Part shown: positions 51,526-59,793 of the stretch, piece after piece
How positions within the stretch are numbered: the stretch's first letter is position 1
Layout: each line of letters begins with the position of its first letter
Notes under the pieces: model-generated
Seen by the model: the letters and a program-made list of their open reading frames with translations, nothing else
The model's database searches: none
What the model was told of the DNA's origin: nothing
From: Lonepinella sp051851555
GTDB taxonomy: Bacteria; Pseudomonadota; Gammaproteobacteria; Enterobacterales; Pasteurellaceae
Assembly: GCF_051851555.1 (NCBI RefSeq)
Contig: NZ_JBPDVH010000006.1
Span: 62,001-126,000, forward strand
Length of the DNA: 64,000 bases
Direction of reading: 5' to 3'
Translations under genes and position numbers: made by a program

Positions 51526-53340
51526 ATGGCGGCAGCAGAAAGTGCCAATCAATTAGTTCAGGTCGTGGTGTTATTGAGCGCAGCTGTGTTGGCGGTGCCT
51601 TTATTTAAACGGCTAGGATTAGGCTCTGTACTCGGTTATTTGGCCGCAGGGCTGGCGATAGGCCCTTTTGGTTTACAGTTATTTAGCGATCCCAATTCGA
51701 TTATTCACGTAGCAGAACTGGGCGTGGTGATGTTCCTGTTTATTATCGGCTTAGAAATGAAACCCTCCCATCTATGGGGCTTACGCCGCCAAATCTTTTG
51801 CTTAGGCACGTTACAAGTCAGCCTGTGTGGGGCGTTGCTGATGTTGGTGGGAATTTACTTATTAGATTTCGCTTGGCAAACGGCCTTTGTGATTGGCGCA
51901 GGGTTTGTGCTAAATTCCACCGCAATCATTATGCAGGTCCTCGCCGAACGTGGTCAAATGAGCAGCCAAAGTGGCCAGAAAATGATTTCCATTTTGTTGT
52001 TTGAAGATCTTTTAATTGTGCCAATCTTGGCGATTGTGGCATTTTTATCCCCGATTGATAAACACGTCAGCAAGCCACTGTGGGAAAATCTGGCGATTGG
52101 CACGGGTTCCCTTACCATGTTAGTGGTCGCTGGCGTGTGGCTGTTGAACCCTTTGTTCCGCATTCTCGCTCGCACCAAATTACGTGAAATGATGACCGCT
52201 GCTGCCTTGCTTGTGGTGTTAGGCGCCGCCCTATTAATGGAGGCCAGTGGACTGTCTGCCGCCATGGGGGCTTTTATTGCGGGCGTGTTATTATCTAACT
52301 CCAGTTTTCGCCATCAACTTGAAGCCGATATTGAACCCTTTCGTGGCCTATTATTAGGGCTGTTCTTCTTGGGCGTCGGCATGTCGTTAGATTTAGACTT
52401 GGTGTTGCATAATTTTGGCTTTATTTTATTGAGTGTGGTTGCCTTGATGTCGGTAAACGGCCTCGGTATTTATCTCGCTGCACGTTTCACCCGAAGTAGC
52501 AATGCGGTGGCATTGGAACGTGCTTTTATTATGGCTTTAGGCGGTGAATTTGCTTTCGTGGTATTTGCTGCTGCCGCCAACCAACATGTTATCACCCCAG
52601 AGCAACAGGCCAATGGCGTGGCTATTGTGGTGTTGTCTATGGTGTTAAGTCCGCTATTGATTTTGTGGCATAAGAAATATATAGAGCCTCGCTTTATCGG
52701 TTCGCAAGAAGAACGGGAGCATGATCAGATTGATGAAAAACACCCGATTATTTTGGTCGGATTCGGTCGAGTCGGGCAAGTGGTCAACAGCATGTTAACC
52801 ATGTCAGGCTATGCGGTCACTGTGATTGATCGTGATGAAGAAATTATTTCGGGCATGCGAAAATTGGGCATTAAGGCCTATTATGGCAATGCCGAACGCC
52901 CCGAGATTTTGCACCATGCTGGCATTGAGAATGCGGAAATGTTGATTGTGACCTCGGGCAATCGAGAAAAAGCCTCACACGTGGTGGAATTGGCACGCAA
53001 AATGAACCCGACGATTCGCATTTTGGCTCGAGCGAATGACCTGTTCCATGTGTACGAACTCTATCAACAAGGCGCTGATCGCCAAATCCGTGAAGTCTTT
53101 GATTCCGCCGTGCGTATCGGCCGTTATGCGCTAGAAGAATTAGGCGTGGAGGAAGAAAAAGCCCGAGAAATCAGCGATTGCTATTACCACCGTGATCGCC
53201 ACCGTACTCGTTTAATGGCTGAAGTTTATGATCCGAGCTTTAAACATAAATTCCAAAATAAAGAAATGGTCAAAATTACCTTGGAACACGATCAAGAAAC
53301 CATGGTGGAAATTCAGCAGATTTTGCAACGGGAAGAATAG
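51526..53340 (+). CDS. Glutathione-regulated potassium-efflux / cation:proton antiporter, KefB/KefC type
   Basis: The protein (604 residues from the ATG at 51526) has twelve or so membrane segments in the CPA2 domain (about 10-385; GLGSVLGYLAAGLAIGPFGL, FEDLLIVPILAIVAFL) and a cytoplasmic RCK domain (about 405-525; IILVGFGRVGQVVNSMLTMS). KefB/C let K+ out in response to glutathione adducts and protect against electrophiles. In-frame TTG/ATG codons at 51508-51523 are possible; GGGGGA 5 bp upstream favours 51526. No KefF/KefG ancillary gene is next to it. Confidence 0.88.
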   Translation: MAAAESANQLVQVVVLLSAAVLAVPLFKRLGLGSVLGYLAAGLAIGPFGLQLFSDPNSIIHVAELGVVMFLFIIGLEMKPSHLWGLRRQIFCLGTLQVSLCGALLMLVGIYLLDFAWQTAFVIGAGFVLNSTAIIMQVLAERGQMSSQSGQKMISILLFEDLLIVPILAIVAFLSPIDKHVSKPLWENLAIGTGSLTMLVVAGVWLLNPLFRILARTKLREMMTAAALLVVLGAALLMEASGLSAAMGAFIAGVLLSNSSFRHQLEADIEPFRGLLLGLFFLGVGMSLDLDLVLHNFGFILLSVVALMSVNGLGIYLAARFTRSSNAVALERAFIMALGGEFAFVVFAAAANQHVITPEQQANGVAIVVLSMVLSPLLILWHKKYIEPRFIGSQEEREHDQIDEKHPIILVGFGRVGQVVNSMLTMSGYAVTVIDRDEEIISGMRKLGIKAYYGNAERPEILHHAGIENAEMLIVTSGNREKASHVVELARKMNPTIRILARANDLFHVYELYQQGADRQIREVFDSAVRIGRYALEELGVEEEKAREISDCYYHRDRHRTRLMAEVYDPSFKHKFQNKEMVKITLEHDQETMVEIQQILQREE

Positions 53341-53368
53341 CGAAAAAAGAGAAAAAAATCACCGCAGT

Positions 53369-54454
53369 TTAGGCGTTTAACAGGCTGATGTTTCCCGCAC
53401 TCACCCCAAAACTGCGGTATTTTTCTACTTGCATTTGAGCCAGTTGATCGGCGGTGATGGCGGTAATAAACACTTGTGATTGGCTTTGTTGTAAGCGTTG
53501 GGCTAATAATGATCGCTTAATTTCATCCAACTCCGAGGCAAAATCATCAATCAGGAAAATACAATGGCGGTTTTTCTGTTGCATTAAATGCTCGCCTTGT
53601 GCCAATCGCAAGGCACACATCAATAATTTTAGTTGGCCACGAGAAAGCACATCTTCCACCGGCAAGCCGTTTGCTTTGAAACGAAAATCCGCTTTTTGCG
53701 GGCCGGAAACGGTGTAACCGATTTGCTTATCTCGGGCAAAATTCTCGCTTAATGTCTCAGCATAATCCTTGTCTTTTTCCCAACCTTGATGAAAACTCAG
53801 TTGAATGTCCAATTCTGGCAGAAATAATTGGCAAGTTTGTTCAATGGCGGGGGTTAAGGCTTGGGCGTATTCGGCTCGCCATTGGGTCACTTGATGGGCA
53901 AGTTTTGATAGTTCAATGTCCCAAATCTTTAAGGCTTGATAGTTGTAGGTTTGTTGCAACGCCGCATTGCGTTGTTTAAGTAACCGATTTAAGGCTGACC
54001 AAGCTGCATGAAAACTCGCTTGGTGGTGGAACAAGCCCCAATCTAAAAACGCTCGGCGATAGCTTGGTCCGCCATTTAACAGGGTTAAGCCCTCGGGCGT
54101 GATAATCTGCATGGGCAATAAATGGGCCAGATCGGCAATTTTATTGCCATCTTCACCGTTAATTTTGACAATGGTATTGCCCTCTTTGCGCTGCTTTTGT
54201 AACCCTACTGACCATTGATGTTGCTGTTCTTGGATGCGCCCGTGTAAGGTGAAATGCGGTTGATCGTAACGGATAATGCGTGTGGTGACATTGCTTTTGA
54301 ACGAGCGCCCATGCCCTAAATAAAACAGGCTTTCCAATAAGTTGGTTTTGCCACTGCCATTATTGCCGATCAAAAAGTTAAAGCCGTGGTCAAATTCCAG
54401 ATCCACGGCGCTAAAATTACGAAAGTTTTCAATAATCAGACGAGAGATAGCCAT
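53369..54454 (-). CDS. recF: DNA replication and repair protein RecF
   Basis: The 361-residue SMC-like ATPase loads RecA at gaps with RecO and RecR. Walker A is GNNGSGKT (30-37) and the signature and Walker B region are DVLSRGQLKLLMCALRLAQG and CIFLIDDFASELDE. E. coli RecF is 357 residues. It follows dnaN by 27 bp in the usual dnaA-dnaN-recF order. Confidence 0.97.
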   Translation of the reverse strand: MAISRLIIENFRNFSAVDLEFDHGFNFLIGNNGSGKTNLLESLFYLGHGRSFKSNVTTRIIRYDQPHFTLHGRIQEQQHQWSVGLQKQRKEGNTIVKINGEDGNKIADLAHLLPMQIITPEGLTLLNGGPSYRRAFLDWGLFHHQASFHAAWSALNRLLKQRNAALQQTYNYQALKIWDIELSKLAHQVTQWRAEYAQALTPAIEQTCQLFLPELDIQLSFHQGWEKDKDYAETLSENFARDKQIGYTVSGPQKADFRFKANGLPVEDVLSRGQLKLLMCALRLAQGEHLMQQKNRHCIFLIDDFASELDEIKRSLLAQRLQQSQSQVFITAITADQLAQMQVEKYRSFGVSAGNISLLNA

Positions 54455-54481
54455 AAAGTGCGGTCTATTTTTCCGGCCTTT

Positions 54482-55582
54482 TTACAGCCGCATTGGCATA
54501 ATCACGTATTCGGCTTGGCTGTTTTCGCAATCTTCGATTAAACAGCTTGATGAGGCATCAATTAACCGCATGCGCACCCGTTTACATTTCAACGCATTCA
54601 ATACGTCTAAAATATAGCTCGCATTGAATCCCACTTCCATCTCCTCGCTTTGATAGGACACGTCTAAGATTTCTTCCACTTCTTCGTGTTCTGGATTGGA
54701 GGCCAAAATGCGTAATTGATTTTCGCTTAGTTGTAAGCGCACGGTGCGAACCCGTTCTGTCGACAAAATGGCGGCACGCACAAAAGACTGTTTTAAGGCC
54801 TCCCAATCGCCCTCTAAAATACGATCCGCATTGCGTGGCAACACACGGCGGTAATCAGGGAAACGGCCATCAATTAATTTGGTGGTGAAGATCACGTTGC
54901 CTAATTGTACCCGTAAATTATTGGTGCCAATTTGCAAATGGGCGGGTTCTTCGCTATTTGGTTCAAGTAATTTGGCCAGTTCTTGCACACCTTTACGTGG
55001 CACAATCACGGCATGATTTTGCAGTTCTTGCTCCAAAGGAATGGTGCAAACCGCTAAACGATGGCCGTCAGTAGATACGGTGCGCAACAAATTACCCTCG
55101 GTTTCCAATTTCATGCCGTTTAAGGCATAACGGGCGTCATTGTTGGCCATGGAAAATTGGGTAGCATCAATTAAACGGCGCACAATGCTTTGGGTTACGG
55201 TAAATTCCACTTCCGATTGCCAGTTGGTTAAATTCGGGTATTCCTCAGCGGGGAACGTGGTTAAATTAAATTTACTGCGTCCAGAACGGACTAACGCACG
55301 ATCTTCTTCAAAATCCACGGTAATGGTTGCGCCCTCTGGCAAACTGCGACAAATGTCTAAGAATTTTCGGGCGGGAATGGTGAAATCGCCCTCCGCCTGA
55401 TGTTGTAGAACCGCTTGCGTGGACAGCTCCACTTCAAGATCCGTCCCCGTAATGGTGAGGCGGTTGCCGTTAATTTGCAACAACACATTGTTCAACACCG
55501 GAATATTCGGTCGATTACTTAACACACCACAAACTTGTTGCAATGGTTTTAATAACTCTTCTCGTGAAATAATCAGTTGCAT
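54482..55582 (-). CDS. dnaN: DNA polymerase III sliding clamp (beta subunit)
   Basis: The 366-residue protein (E. coli 366) forms the ring that tethers the polymerase. It starts MQLIISREELLKPLQQVCGV and has RPNIPVLNNVLLQINGN and the C-terminal YVIMPMRL, which lines the partner-binding pocket. Three clamp domains of about 120 residues each are present. It lies 16 bp after dnaA. Confidence 0.98.
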   Translation of the reverse strand: MQLIISREELLKPLQQVCGVLSNRPNIPVLNNVLLQINGNRLTITGTDLEVELSTQAVLQHQAEGDFTIPARKFLDICRSLPEGATITVDFEEDRALVRSGRSKFNLTTFPAEEYPNLTNWQSEVEFTVTQSIVRRLIDATQFSMANNDARYALNGMKLETEGNLLRTVSTDGHRLAVCTIPLEQELQNHAVIVPRKGVQELAKLLEPNSEEPAHLQIGTNNLRVQLGNVIFTTKLIDGRFPDYRRVLPRNADRILEGDWEALKQSFVRAAILSTERVRTVRLQLSENQLRILASNPEHEEVEEILDVSYQSEEMEVGFNASYILDVLNALKCKRVRMRLIDASSSCLIEDCENSQAEYVIMPMRL

Positions 55583-55598
55583 AGTGATTCTCCCTTTT

Positions 55599-56963
55599 TT
55601 AGGCCGATAACGTGCGGTTTAAATTGACCCAATCTTCTTCAATATTGCTGTCGGTTTCCCGTAATTCAACAGTTTTACGACAGGCATGTAATACAGTTGT
55701 GTGATCTCGATCACCAAAGGCTTTGCCGATTTCTGGCAAACTTCGGTTGGTTAATTCTTTGGCTAACGCCATGGCTAATTGGCGTGGTCGAGCGACCGAA
55801 CGTGCACGATTCTTGGATTTTAAATCCGACACTTTAATGCGGTAATATTCCGCCACCACTTTTTGAATATTTTCAATGGTGACCAATTTTTCTTGTAACG
55901 CCAAAATATCTTTCAAGGTTTCTTCGGCAAAATCTCGGGTGATCGGTTTGCCAGTAAATTCGGCATAGGCTTGCACTCGGTTTAAGGCGCCCTCTAAATC
56001 ACGCACATTGGTGCGTAATCTTTCCGCAATAAAAAATGCCACTTCTTCGGGTAAATTAAGTTTTTTCTCCTCGGCTTTTTTCAGCAAAATCGCAATACGC
56101 GTTTCCAATTCAGGCGGTTGAATTTGTAAAGTCAGCCCAACACCAAAGCGAGAGGTTAAGCGTTCGGTAAAGTTCTCAATGCCTTTCGGTAAACGATCAG
56201 AGGTTAAAATAATTTGTCGACCGCCCTCAAATAAAGAGTTAAAGGTGTGGAAAAATTCTTCTTGCGTGCCGCTTTTGCCTGCGAAAAATTGAATATCATC
56301 AATTAATAATACATCTAAAGAGCGGTAAAATTTCTTAAATTGTTCTAATCGTTCCGTTTTTAAGGCTTTTACCATTTCTTGCACATAGCGTTCGGAATGA
56401 ATATACACAATGCGAGTGTTAGGGTTATCCGCCAAAATAGCATTGCCGATAGCGTGCAATAAGTGGGTTTTGCCCAAGCCTGTACTGCCGTATAAAAATA
56501 ACGGATTGGTTAAGGAATCCCCCGGCTGTTTGGACACCTTTAAACCCGCTGAACGGGCTAATTGATTGGATTTACCGCCAACAAAATTTTCAAATACATA
56601 ATGCGGATTTAAATTAGAGCGAAAACCGCCTTGTTCAGAAACACCAGCATTTTCCACCGCACTTTGTGCCGAACCATGGGCATTTGCCGTCTGCGATTTA
56701 GGTGTCGGGCGTGAACCCTCTTGTAATTTCACCACTAACTGCGCATTTTGGCTTAACTGTTGCATAAGCGGGATAATTTTTTCCATATAATGGCTTTCCA
56801 CCCAATTTTTAATAAACACATTGGAGGCATATAAAGTGATGGAATTATCCTGATTGATATCCGCTTGTAACGGACGCAACCACATATTAAAGTCATTGGA
56901 GGAAATTTGATCCTGTAATTGCAAAAGGCATTGTGGCCATAAAGTGGATAAGTCGGTTTTCAT
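55599..56963 (-). CDS. dnaA: Chromosomal replication initiator protein DnaA
   Basis: The 454-residue initiator has domain I (about 1-85), a variable linker, an AAA+ domain with Walker A YGSTGLGKTHLLHAIGN and Walker B LLIDDIQFFAGKSGTQEEF, and the DNA-binding domain IV with GDRDHTTVLHACRKT, which reads DnaA boxes. It is divergent from rpmH. No good cluster of TTATCCACA boxes is seen in the 411-bp gap, so the origin may be elsewhere. Confidence 0.98.
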   Translation of the reverse strand: MKTDLSTLWPQCLLQLQDQISSNDFNMWLRPLQADINQDNSITLYASNVFIKNWVESHYMEKIIPLMQQLSQNAQLVVKLQEGSRPTPKSQTANAHGSAQSAVENAGVSEQGGFRSNLNPHYVFENFVGGKSNQLARSAGLKVSKQPGDSLTNPLFLYGSTGLGKTHLLHAIGNAILADNPNTRIVYIHSERYVQEMVKALKTERLEQFKKFYRSLDVLLIDDIQFFAGKSGTQEEFFHTFNSLFEGGRQIILTSDRLPKGIENFTERLTSRFGVGLTLQIQPPELETRIAILLKKAEEKKLNLPEEVAFFIAERLRTNVRDLEGALNRVQAYAEFTGKPITRDFAEETLKDILALQEKLVTIENIQKVVAEYYRIKVSDLKSKNRARSVARPRQLAMALAKELTNRSLPEIGKAFGDRDHTTVLHACRKTVELRETDSNIEEDWVNLNRTLSA

Positions 56964-57088
56964 TTTTGTTTTAATATCAGTTAATTATATTCTAATGCTA
57001 AGATGCTAGCGGAAAAGTGCGGTTCAAATTAGCTTAATTCTACAATAAAAACGCACAAAGATCTTCATAAAAGGATCAAAAAAATTGC

Positions 57089-57116
57089 TTGAGATTTTTA
57101 TGAAAATCCGTATAAT
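57089..57116 (+). promoter_or_regulatory. Promoter of rpmH
   Basis: TTGAGA (57089-57094) and TATAAT (57111-57116) with a 16-bp spacer. The ATG of rpmH is about 250 bp further on, so the transcript has a long untranslated leader. Confidence 0.7.
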
Positions 57117-57150
57117 TTGCCTACTCTTTTTTAGGGGCTTTTTATAGCGA

Positions 57151-57256
57151 GAAATCAAGTAGTTGCAGAAATAAAGCAGACAATGGATGCAACTTTAACC
57201 AAGCGTGACTTGATTTCCATTTGACGAACGCTGATTTTATGAGTAAAATCTCGTTC
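57151..57256 (+). ncRNA. Structured 5' leader of rpmH (unnamed)
   Basis: Nested complementary arms GAAATCAAGT (57151-57160)/ACTTGATTTC (57208-57217) and AGTTGCA (57161-57167)/TGCAACT (57188-57194) form one long stem. A second hairpin is GAACG (57226-57230), GATTTTA (57233-57239), loop TGAG, TAAAATC (57244-57250), CGTTC (57252-57256). I know no named leader family at this place. Confidence 0.55.
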
Positions 57257-57374
57257 CTTATTTTAGATAACTTTGAACAACCTTGTTTTCAAGTAATTTG
57301 TGTTTTGTTCGCTTTTGCTACGCATTTGTGAATAAAGCGATCAATAACCATTTTTGATTTAGGTAAATTTTAAT

Positions 57375-57509
57375 ATGAAACGTACATTTCAACCTTCTGT
57401 ATTAAAACGTAGTCGTACGCACGGTTTCCGTTCACGTATGGCAACGAAAAACGGCCGTCAAGTTTTAGCCCGTCGTCGTGCTAAAGGTCGTAAAAGTTTA
57501 TCAGCTTAA
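57375..57509 (+). CDS. rpmH: 50S ribosomal protein L34
   Basis: The 44-residue very basic protein, MKRTFQPSVLKRSRTHGFRS and ending AKGRKSLSA, matches L34. It is the first gene of the rpmH-rnpA-yidD-yidC-mnmE block, divergent from dnaA, as in most bacteria. Confidence 0.97.
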   Translation: MKRTFQPSVLKRSRTHGFRSRMATKNGRQVLARRRAKGRKSLSA

Positions 57510-57524
57510 TTCTGACGCTATTGC

Positions 57525-57893
57525 GTGATTAAGCTAAACTTTTCTAGGGAGTTACGTTTGTTAACTCCCGAACATTTCAAATACGTCTTTCAAGAGCCGC
57601 TACGTGCCTCTGCACCTGAAATCACCATTCTTGCTCGCAAAAATAGCTTACAACATCCCCGTTTAGGTCTGGCTGTGCCAAAAAAACATTTGAAACGTGC
57701 CCATGATCGTAATCGGATTAAACGTTTAAGCCGTGAAAGTTTTCGTTTGTTGCAACATAGCTTACCAGATTATGATTTTGTGATTGTGGCCAAAGCAGGC
57801 ATTGGCAAATTGGATAACCCAACCTTAACCCACACTTTGGATAAATTATGGCAGCGTCACATTCGTTTGGCGAAAAAATTCTCATCAAACTGA
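57525..57893 (+). CDS. rnpA: Ribonuclease P protein component
   Basis: The 122-residue basic protein assists the RNase P RNA in cutting tRNA 5' leaders. It starts with GTG (MIKLNFSRELRLLTPEHFKY) and contains the family signature AHDRNRIKRLSRESFR. GTG 15 bp after rpmH is the best start; no strong ribosome-binding site is seen, which would fit coupling to rpmH. It overlaps yidD by 46 bp. Confidence 0.95.
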   Translation: MIKLNFSRELRLLTPEHFKYVFQEPLRASAPEITILARKNSLQHPRLGLAVPKKHLKRAHDRNRIKRLSRESFRLLQHSLPDYDFVIVAKAGIGKLDNPTLTHTLDKLWQRHIRLAKKFSSN

Positions 57894-58120
57894 TTCGTGT
57901 TTATCAAATCGTGATCAGTCCGCTGTTTGGGCCCCGCTGTCGTTTTGTGCCAACCTGTTCTTGCTATGGCATTGAGGCAATAAAAACGCACGGCGCTGCA
58001 AAAGGGGGTTGGCTTACGCTCAAACGTATATTAAAATGTCATCCTTTACATGCTGGTGGATTCGATCCTGTTCCACCAAAAAATGATAACAATAACCATA
58101 ACCATAAAGAGAACAACTGA
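57848..58120 (+). CDS. yidD: Membrane protein insertion efficiency factor YidD
   Basis: The 90-residue protein has LIRVYQIVISPLFGPRCRFV, followed by the cysteine motif PTCSCYGIEAI and GGFDPVP. YidD is a small membrane-associated protein that helps YidC and Sec insert inner-membrane proteins. It overlaps the rnpA end and its last base is the first base of the yidC ATG (TGATG). The C-terminus is an asparagine/histidine-rich tail. Confidence 0.95.
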   Translation: MAASHSFGEKILIKLIRVYQIVISPLFGPRCRFVPTCSCYGIEAIKTHGAAKGGWLTLKRILKCHPLHAGGFDPVPPKNDNNNHNHKENN

Positions 58121-59733
58121 TGAATTCTAGTCGTAGCTTATTAGCCCTTGCTCTATTGTTTATTTCGTTCCTTGTTTACCAACAATGGGAAATCGACAAA
58201 GCACCTAAACCTGTGGCCCAACAAACCACCGTTTCTGCCGTATCGCATGATACGCCTAGCAGTGCCACTGCCTCATCTTCTACTGTGGATGTGGCCGTTC
58301 AAGGTCGTGTGATCAGCTTAACCAATGACGTATTCAGCTTAAAAGTGGATACGCTGGGCGGTGATGTGGTGGCCAGTAGCCTATTGGATTATGCCGCCGA
58401 ATTAAATAGCCAAGATCGTTTAGTGTTGTTAGAAAATAATGCCAACAAAACCTATGTCGCACAAAGTGGCTTAGTGGGGAAAAATGGTATTGACAGTGCA
58501 GCGGGCCGTGCAGCTTACCAAGTGGAGGGGGATAACTTCACTTTAGCCGAGGGGCAAAATGAATTGCGTGTGCCATTAACCTTTGAGCAAAATGGCGTGA
58601 TCTATCGTAAAGTATTCGTATTAAAACGTGGCGAATATGATGTGGAAGTGAATTATGACATTCAAAATAACAGCGACAGTGCGATTGAAGTACAACCTTA
58701 TGGCCAGTTAAAACACACTTTAGTGGAAAATTCAGGCAATATGGCCATGCCAACGTATACTGGCGGTGCTTATTCTTCTTCTGAAACTAACTATAAAAAA
58801 TACAGCTTTGAAGAAATGGGTAAAAACAATCTTGCAATTAACACCAAAGCGGGTTGGGTTGCTGTGTTACAACATTACTTCGTCTCCGCTTGGATCCCAA
58901 ATCAAGATGCGGATAATCAGCTTTACACCAGCACCAATAATGGCATGGGCTTTATCGGTTATCGTGGTCCAGTGGTCACTATCCCTGCGGGCGCAAGCAA
59001 TACCATTACGAGTAAACTTTGGACTGGTCCAAAATTACAAAATAAAATGGGCGACGTAGCCAATCACCTTGACTTAACCGTAGACTACGGTTGGGCGTGG
59101 TTTATTGCGAAACCATTGTTTAAATTACTCACCTTTATTCAAAGTATTGTGGTGAACTGGGGCGTGGCCATTATGTGCGTAACCCTTATTGTAAAAGGCT
59201 TGTTATATCCGCTTACCAAAGCACAATACACCTCCATGGCAAAAATGCGTATGTTGCAACCGAAAATGCAAGAAATGCGTGAACGTTTTGGCGACGATCG
59301 TCAACGTATGAGCCAAGAAATGATGAAATTGTATAAAGAAGAAAAAGTAAACCCAATGGGCGGTTGCTTACCGATTCTTGTACAAATGCCAATTTTCATT
59401 GCTTTATACTGGACCTTTATGGAGGCGGTAGAACTCCGCCATGCACCATTCTTCGGTTGGATTCAAGACTTATCGGCACAAGATCCGTATTACATTTTGC
59501 CATTGTTAATGGGTGCCTCCATGTTCCTATTACAAAAAATGTCGCCAACCCCAGTGGCCGATCCAATGCAGCAAAAAGTGATGACCTTTATGCCAGTGAT
59601 CTTCACCGTATTCTTCCTCTGGTTCCCATCAGGCTTGGTGTTATATTGGTTAGTATCAAACTTGATCACCATTGCGCAACAACAGTTGATTTATCGTGGA
59701 TTAGAGAAAAAAGGGTTACATTCTCGTAAGTAA
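58120..59733 (+). CDS. yidC: Membrane protein insertase YidC
   Basis: The 537-residue insertase has an N-terminal signal anchor (LLALALLFISFLVYQQW), a large periplasmic beta domain (about 55-330) and five C-terminal membrane segments with VNWGVAIMCVTLIVKGLLYP, the coiled coil MQEMRERFGDDRQRMSQEMM, and MGGCLPILVQMPIFIALYWT. It inserts and folds membrane proteins alone or with SecYEG. E. coli YidC is 548 residues. A terminator lies after it, before mnmE. Confidence 0.97.
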   Translation: MNSSRSLLALALLFISFLVYQQWEIDKAPKPVAQQTTVSAVSHDTPSSATASSSTVDVAVQGRVISLTNDVFSLKVDTLGGDVVASSLLDYAAELNSQDRLVLLENNANKTYVAQSGLVGKNGIDSAAGRAAYQVEGDNFTLAEGQNELRVPLTFEQNGVIYRKVFVLKRGEYDVEVNYDIQNNSDSAIEVQPYGQLKHTLVENSGNMAMPTYTGGAYSSSETNYKKYSFEEMGKNNLAINTKAGWVAVLQHYFVSAWIPNQDADNQLYTSTNNGMGFIGYRGPVVTIPAGASNTITSKLWTGPKLQNKMGDVANHLDLTVDYGWAWFIAKPLFKLLTFIQSIVVNWGVAIMCVTLIVKGLLYPLTKAQYTSMAKMRMLQPKMQEMRERFGDDRQRMSQEMMKLYKEEKVNPMGGCLPILVQMPIFIALYWTFMEAVELRHAPFFGWIQDLSAQDPYYILPLLMGASMFLLQKMSPTPVADPMQQKVMTFMPVIFTVFFLWFPSGLVLYWLVSNLITIAQQQLIYRGLEKKGLHSRK

Positions 59734-59752
59734 TCCGTATTGAAATGACGAT

Positions 59753-59776
59753 AAAAGGTATCGAGAGATACCTTTT
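59753..59776 (+). terminator. Terminator between yidC and mnmE
   Basis: AAAAGGTATC (59753-59762) and GATACCTTTT (59767-59776) form a 10-bp perfect stem with a GAGA loop, followed by ATTTT. Confidence 0.75.
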
Positions 59777-59793
59777 ATTTTAGGGAAAAGAGC

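Larger units (their letters stand above)
56964..57374. other. dnaA-rpmH intergenic region, no gene
   Basis: This 411-bp stretch holds the dnaA promoter region, one uptake signal near 57015, the rpmH promoter (57089-57116) and the structured rpmH leader (57151-57256). No open frame of note and no TTATCCACA-type DnaA box cluster was found. TATAAT is present on the minus strand at 56989-56984, a possible dnaA -10. Confidence 0.6.

Noticed and set aside
56964..57374. Possible oriC between dnaA and rpmH
   Set aside because: The region is AT-rich, but no cluster of TTATCCACA-like boxes was found on either strand. In related gammaproteobacteria the origin lies near another gene. A GC-skew plot of the whole chromosome would settle it.
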